Assembly (NCBI GenBank): GCA_018697195.1
Contig: CM031879.1
Coordinates: forward strand, 42,732,415 to 42,796,414
Direction of reading: 5' to 3'
DNA from: Certhia americana
Lineage: Eukaryota; Chordata; Aves; Passeriformes; Certhiidae
DNA length: 64,000 nt
A program made the position numbers and the translations under genes. The notes below the pieces were generated by a model. It made no database searches. It saw nothing but the letters and a program-made list of their open reading frames with translations, and had not been told where the DNA came from. Of the stretch, positions 42,001-64,000 are shown piece after piece. Within the stretch, counting starts at the first letter, position 1; each line of letters begins with the position of its first letter.

Positions 42001-45000
42001 TTTTTTCTTTTTGGTTTTTTGGTTTGTTTTTCTTTTAAGAGGAAGACTGCAGTTACACCTAGAGAGCTAGAATGGGCTTGACCCCAACCTGTAGTTCTGC
42101 ATTGAGGATTACTTACACTTCCTGAATGAAATGCTCTGGATGCAAATATTTTTGCTGGCGCAATATGTTATGACTCTATCACTCACCTTGAAAGAAGAGA
42201 CTAAAAATGCTTTGATAAATGGTTTGAAACATTGCCCAGTTTCACTGGCTTTGTTCTTCTAAGTGTTTGTACCTCTTGCTTCAGCTGCAAAGTTATTTCA
42301 TCATGTCCTAAAACACTGCTATGCAGAGAACTGCAGTACAACAAGCTATAAAATGGAGCATGTTGGCCTCATCAGCCAGCTGAGAGTGTAGACTTAACAG
42401 AAAGTGCTTTCTACCCTTTGGAGGCCAAATATTACAACACAATATATTTACACATCACCACCTTACCTTAACTTCCGAGAGACATGTTTGGTGCTGCCTC
42501 AGGTTTTCGTTTTCCCCTTGTAGTGCAGGCTGTACATTTGGATTCAAGACCACCACTTTTGACCTCCTCTGAGACTTGGCTTCACCTGGTTCCCACGCTC
42601 TTGTACCCTAGTGACTTCTGGAGCTAATTGTGGTAATCAATTCCCTCACTGAGTTCTCTCCAGCTATAGGTCAGCATGTTACCATTCTCATACCCAGCAA
42701 GAAGCTGCAACTCCTCTCCAAGTTCCTGCAACATGCTGGCAGCCACAGACTTATTCAATATGTTCAGTGGTGAGCTCTCATCTGCCTGTGGGATCACAGA
42801 TGTTGGACAGATCCTTCCTTGGGTTTGAGCCCTCCATAGTGGTTTTATACAGGGACACATCATAAAACTGGATTTTTTTTTCTCTTGTATCACTCTTTAA
42901 GAAAGTATCTTCCTGCCTTTCTGTATGCTCCTCTGTACAGATGACACTCCTGCCTTGAATTGGGCTGAGGAGAAAAAAAAAGCTGTATTATTCAGTGAGA
43001 CCAGTACCAGTAAAAAAACCCAGAAAACAGACCACTTATCTTTGCTGCCACAATCATATGTGAAGAGGCTGGCAGCACGCCCTTACACAGCTGAGACTGA
43101 GCCACACTTCCTCCTAAAGAAGACACTCCTAGATCAAGCTTAGAAACACCTGTGCAGAGCAGCATGAGGAAATTTAGTGCAGCTAGTGCCAAGCCAGGAT
43201 CCTTGCACTGACAGCACATGCTTTGGACTACGCCTGCTGAAGTGCAATACAATATAATTTAACATGGCTATTGATTTCTCCTCTCCTATGTAAAATTATT
43301 TTCTCTTGCCCCAGAGAATGGTAATCAAATAAATCCAAAATTTCCCTTTCTTAAATGTCACAGGCAAAGAACTTTTTGATGTAATAAAACTTTGAGTGTC
43401 TAAAACAGTCTTCTCCAGTAGCTACTGATTCTATCTATCCTATTTTCTGTTGGGTATTTGGTTTTTTTCCAGTTTGAAAACTGGGATTTTCCATGGTTTT
43501 GAGAGGGCCATATTTATTATAATTAGAGGCCTGTCAATGTGGAAAATTCCTTAACAATTTTTTTGAGTTTTCAAATCTAAAATACAAAGGAAGTTTACCA
43601 TGAAAAGTCTTAAGTCTTCAAGCCTCTAAACACAAACAAGCTTAGCTGTAACCACAGGGTTACCCTTTCCAGTTGCAATGGTAGCTACTTTCACTCTCTG
43701 AATGCTCACAAATAAGTTCATAAACTGAAACAATCTGGAGTAAATTTCTGAAATTCCAAAGCAAGTTTGGCAAAACAAGGTTTGTCCTTGGAACAAGAAT
43801 ATCAGTTTAAAGCAAATATGATGAGATCTGAACTTAAACCCCCGTTATCCTGGAGAGTCACACCCCAGAGGAAAGCTGTGGACACTGGCTCCCAGTACAT
43901 TAGTCAGCAGACATGAATTTCATTAAATCCACAGAGCTCTGCATCCAGCAATGTGCTATTGTTCACTCCAAGCCAAAACAGTAGAACAAAGCTATTATTT
44001 GGCATTATATAACTAACTGTTCAAGGTTTTTAAGTTAAATATATTAAACTCATGAAATGCTGACAGCAGAAATGAACATTAGGTATTCACAACTCAAGAA
44101 GGTAGGGTTAGATGTAGGACACTGTCACCTTCCCACTTTTCTCTCTGCTCACGCTGCATGGCAGAGTGCCAGTTCTGGCCCTGTGCTTCCCCTGTCTCTC
44201 CTGCTCTGTCCTGGCCACATCTACCTGGGGGGTAATTTTTGTGCCTTCCTTGAAAAAGCAATTGATAGAAACTCTCTTGCTCCCACCACTAATGGTGTCG
44301 CACCATTACCTGGCAGTAAAGCCAGGGGGAAGATCTATAGTGAAATATAAGAACAGTTCTGGTTTCTTGTGTTTCTCTTGCATTCTGTTTTTCATCTACA
44401 GCAATTTAAGACTGGAGAAGGTGTGAAGGTGAAATAGAAGACTATTCTGGATATTAAACCCGGTGAAAGAAATATACAGGTACTGCTTCCAGCATTGCAG
44501 CTGTAAACATTACTTCCATTACTCCCCAGAATGAAGAAGGGGTGGAGCAACCCAGAGGAAAGTTCATACGTCAGCAGGCTGTGGAAAGGAAATTGATAGT
44601 TAGCTTATCATGCTAACAGTGATGTTGAGAAATTACTTTCTGTGGGAAGTCTTGAAAATGTTCTTCAGATAAGAAAAGAACCTTCACTGTGTGAATGGGA
44701 ATACATTAATACATCAGTGTATTAAACTATACAGAATTGATTACAAATCCCAAGTTCAAAATATAATTTCCTGATAATTTAGGTTCATACCACTCTAAAC
44801 TAGGGTTTTCAGGGATATAACCTACAACTGTTTCTGAGGATATACAATGTGCCTGTTATCAGAAAAAGAAGACTGCTTCCATCTGCAGTTATGGCTCAAT
44901 GAGTACCTCAACAAAGACGACTTTATTATAAAAAAAATTTTGTATGAATCTATCATAAATACAAAAAAAAATATTTAAAGACAGCAGTCTAGGGACCTTG

Positions 45001-45690
45001 GCTCTCTGTAGCCTTTCATCCCTTACCAAGGTTAGGCACAGACAGAGATGTGCTGTCAGGGAGATGCTCACTGCAGCATGTCCTAATATATGTTTCTGCA
45101 TACCTGCCTAATGCAATAGCTCCTTGTCACAGAAATAGAAGGAGTCTTTCTGAGGCACTGACTTGTTTTGTTGATGTGAGTCTTGTAGTTTAAAAGCAAT
45201 TTGAAAAGTAAGCCCTAAAGAAGGCCATAAGCTGTTACTTTTATATTTCACAGCATGCATCTATAGATGCAAACTGAGAAGCATTTGCTTTGCCCCAGTC
45301 TGAGTAAACACACAGCAGTCTGTGCTTCTCATGGTGACTTTCATTACTCAGAGAGATGAAATTTGCTTCTTTTCAGAAGCACTCATATACCCCTTGAAAC
45401 CTGTCCTCCAAGGGACACAGATGTTGGGACACCAGCTGAGGCAAGGCAGTATATTTGGATTATGGCTGACAGGCTGTAGTCTAACTGGTGTTTGGCAAAA
45501 AGAAAAAAACCAAAGCAATCACTAAGGAATGTGGGAAGAAGGTCACAGTGAAAGAGTTAAATATGAATTTTTTGGTTTTGCCGTTCTGATCTTGCTACTT
45601 TGTCTAGGTTATAAGAAAATTTTACAGATGGATGAGGAAGTACAAGAATCCTTTGTCCTCAGCTATGGGTGACAGGGAATAGCTTTCTTG

Positions 45691-45704
45691 CTTTCTTTCT
45701 TTCT
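45691..45704 (+). repeat. CTTT microsatellite
   Basis: Three and a half uninterrupted CTTT units, extended upstream by imperfect units (from 45683). A short simple repeat with no further context. Confidence 0.7.
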
Positions 45705-48700
45705 AGAGTACATAAGAAATACTTGCTGTCATGCAGGAAACATTTTCCTTGTCTATTTCCAGCATTTAGGCCTAATATTAAACCTCTAGTCACAAAAATT
45801 TTCCTATTGACTTTGGTGAATTTTTACAGCTGAATAAGGACTATGAGTTTTGGCCCTAAGCTAGGAGAAAGAGTATTAAAGTGTCATAAACACATAAATA
45901 ATGGCATCAGTCCCAGAAATACAAACAGAAACAAACATAACATCCCACTGTTCAACTCTTCTGGGGCTGCTAGAGGCCACTTATTCCCTAGTTGTCATTG
46001 CTCACCCTCCTTTCAGGATTAAACCACAGCTGTCAGAAACAGCTCCCCCACTCCATTCCATGCCATTTCTTGACACGTACATATGATTTGAAAACAAAAC
46101 AAAAAAACCAGAAAGAAAACATAACATACCCTAAAAAACGTATTTTTCTGAAGATCTTAACTTAGTTTGCTTGGAAAATAGTGCAATTGGAGCAGTGTCC
46201 TTAGAAGAAAAATAAGAGGAGGTGACTTTGCGTTGTGTTCCAGAAAAGTCTTTCAAAACCTGCTGAATGTTTTGGATTGCATTCAGCCCCTCCCTTAATT
46301 CCCCAGCCACTGCCTGCCTTTGTCCAGGAGGTTGGTTAAGAAAAATGAATAGTGAGGAAACAAAAACCTTCAGCTAAAAATGGTACTCACAGGTCTCTTC
46401 TGGCCTATGGCCTAGGCAATACTTTCACCTTATCATGCTGTCTAGTACAGCATGCAATTGGGAAAAATAGCATCCATTAATATAATGTGTATGAAATGCT
46501 AGGAACAGCTGACTGGCAATAATAGAAGGACAAAAAACTCTGAGCTGGTAAGGGCATTCTACAAGACGTGTCTCACTCTCTCTGCATCCATGAGCTTGGA
46601 TCCTCTTAAAAGCAGCCAGATGGGGAACATGGAAGCAGTTGTCAGCCTGTTCATGTAAATGTTAGCTTTGTCAATGCAGTCAGGCCAGCTTCTTACTCCC
46701 ACTTTGCAATTTTTTTTAGGGAGCATTACTATTTTTGCTCATTGGTTATCACGCCATTCCCCTCTTGGTTATCCATATTTTCTTATATATGGTGCTAATT
46801 CTGGGTCTGGAAGTAGCATAACCTGGAAAATGCTTAACTTTGCTTTGTCCAATGTGCCCTCTTCACTGAGAGCCTGCTGAACACAGCCTGGGTCCAATAA
46901 CACCATCTCAAACTGTAGAGACACTCGGTTAATCCTGCTTCTTCTAGCTCCCTCACAGTTTGCTTCCACTCTGCTGGGTTCTATGTTAAGTGTGACACCA
47001 CTCTACAGTTTATTTTCAGCCTACTTTTTTAAATAAAGGAGGTTTATGCAAAGGTTCGTTTTCAGAAAAAGCTGATGGAGTAACACACCCAAACATGACA
47101 CTTGGACATACTTTCTAAAATCATCAGCTGAGCAGACAATAGCAGCTCAAAGAAATGTCCCCACCTCAACAGAGACAGGCTAAACTGCTGAACCATGTGG
47201 CATAAGACATCTCTCCCTCTCTGCTGGGGTATCACAGTGACTATGAATGGTGCCAGAGTCATTCTGGAGAGGAAAGAAACCACTGCTCTGAGAAAACTGC
47301 CTTTGTTAGTTCAGCTGATCACAGAAACATTTATTCTGTTTGTGATTTTTTTTTTCCTCTGATGCATTTCCAGATCTCATGTTTGCAGCTTCTGCATGAG
47401 ATATACTCTTATTTTATCTATCTCTAGACAATATCTCTCCTTCTGTCTTCCCTGGGCTTCTGTAGACTTTATGGAATCCCTTATCTGTCACTTCACTTCC
47501 AGAGTCAACAAAATCCATGCTCTGGCAACCTGTCTGTTTTGGCACACACCAGATTGAAGGGAACAGGAGCACAAGCACTCTTTTTCAAGCTATCAAAGGC
47601 ACTAGAGGGGTTAGAGCAAGTTTGAAGTATGACAGACTAATGGATTAAAGCAAACTACAAAATGATGACTGTCACATATCCTGGGACCATTGCAGTGCCC
47701 AACTACAATAAATGCACAACATGAAGATGTAAGATGACTCAAAATGGAGAATTCAGGGAATTTGACCATTGATGCTCCTGCTTTCTCCTGCCACCATCCA
47801 CAATAAAACCCAAAACCAAACCAGCTCTGTAGATTCTGCTTCTATCTAATTAGACAACTAGAATAGAAAGCAATAAATCCAGAGTGTTTTATCCATTCTC
47901 AGTGTGAGAGCAGTGGATGGATATCATGCTGTTGTGACACTTAACCTGCAGCAGGATGGGCTTTGATCAGTACTAGAGCATCAGCTTAATCTTTTTGAGT
48001 TTTGTTCTTGCTGGGAATTGTATCAGCTCAGGAATGGGGAGATGCCCATGGGTGTGAGCCAGGGAAGGAGCAGATAGAACCAGCTGGTCTCAGTGGGGCC
48101 AAGGGGGCAGAAATTGTACCTCGGTGAGGAATAAGGCATTAGCAGTTTTCCCAAGAAAAGCCCTGCCTGTAGAAGTATTTTAAACCAGTTATGCAACACA
48201 AGGACCATTTTTAACCTTTATATGTTATAAATTATAGTGGCACTATGTTATACTGTGTTATGTTCAAGTATAGCAAACAGGAAAAGTATTTTTCAGCCAG
48301 CATGGTTATACTAGTAGAAAACCTGTGAAAAGTTTAAACTCAGTAAATGAATTTTAAGGATTGGGCTGATTTAGTGGATGCTGGTAATATTGGCATTTTG
48401 CCTTAGTTTTCTACATTGTAGCAGAAACGGGACAAGGCAGTGTCCTTTATCACGTATTAGAATCTTCCCTTTTTTGCTCTATGTGACCTGGAAAAAGTGA
48501 TATTTGTTTCCCCCCCCCTTTGAGTTATTTTCCTTCTGTACACAAGTTATCTCTCGTGTAAACCACATTTCCTCCGTGCCCCCAAATGGTAAAACCTTCA
48601 TAATTTTACATGCTGTAAGGGAAGGTAGCAGCTGTTCCTGCTGAGGGAAAGGGCTGTTTGTGTAACATTTCACCTTTCCATTTTTTATCACGCCGCGCAG

Positions 48701-48763
48701 ACGGCGGCAGGACCCGCCCCCGCTCCCCGCCTCACGGGCCCGCGCGCGCACACCGCCGCCGGC

Positions 48764-48773
48764 GCGCATGCGC
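48764..48773. promoter_or_regulatory. NRF1 binding palindrome
   Basis: GCGCATGCGC is a perfect match to the core NRF1 consensus, about 100 bases upstream of the METAP2 start codon. NRF1 sites are typical of TATA-less CpG-island promoters of housekeeping and translation-related genes. The ATG inside it (48768) is in frame with METAP2 but has a poor start context. Confidence 0.75.
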
Positions 48774-48869
48774 GGCTCAGGCCCCGCCCCTCCCGCCCTC
48801 CCGGCGGAGTCCTCCGCCGTCCCGGCGTGCCCCGCGCGCAGCCCCGGAGCGTGGCGCCGGGCTCGCGAC

Positions 48870-64000
<15,131 letters not shown>

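Larger units (their letters stand above)
35968..48689. other. Intergenic, only simple repeats recognised
   Basis: About 12.7 kb without a supported gene, ending at the METAP2 CpG island. It includes an A run (36037-36068), a short perfect AT palindrome (40074-40087) inside inverted GTGTA/TACAC arms, T-rich tracts (41331-41345, 41993-42034) and a (CTTT) run (45691-45704). The open frames around 40935-41529 overlap one another and match nothing I know. Distal enhancers of either gene could lie here, but sequence alone does not show them. Confidence 0.5.

Overview
This window is nuclear DNA from a vertebrate, almost certainly a bird. The evidence is split, intron-containing genes, an AT-rich low-repeat background, one sharp CpG island, and several chicken-repeat-1 (CR1) LINE fragments of the avian type. 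The gene order VEZT then METAP2, both on the + strand, matches human 12q22 as I remember it. I see no prokaryotic genes, CRISPR arrays, tRNAs or rRNAs. I did not find a previously undescribed system; this is an ordinary two-gene chromosomal segment with some odd details.

Layout: 1-2098 is the last intron of VEZT (vezatin). 2099-2679 is the coding part of its last exon, followed by the 3' UTR and one or two poly(A) signals near 3248-3364. From about 3.4 kb to 48.7 kb lies a 45-kb intergenic stretch with no gene I can support. It holds two strongly decayed old CR1 relics (7340-7506 and 23655-24605), one younger CR1 3' end (35785-35967), a 37-bp tandem duplication, a run of 24 G, an exact 29-bp dispersed repeat and some microsatellites.

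A CpG island (about 48690-49330) with a perfect NRF1 palindrome and GC boxes marks the METAP2 promoter. METAP2 (methionine aminopeptidase 2) then runs to the right edge. I resolve nine coding exons (48870-62188), 356 codons in all, with residue numbering identical to human METAP2 through Glu356. The remaining part, with the last two metal ligands, lies beyond the window. Two of its eight complete introns begin with GC rather than GT. Introns 2 and 4 each carry an antisense CR1 fragment, and intron 5 carries a 77-bp tandem duplication.

Functionally the two genes are unrelated. Vezatin is a membrane protein of adherens junctions. METAP2 is a cytosolic dinuclear-metal protease that removes initiator methionine from nascent proteins and also protects eIF2 from phosphorylation.
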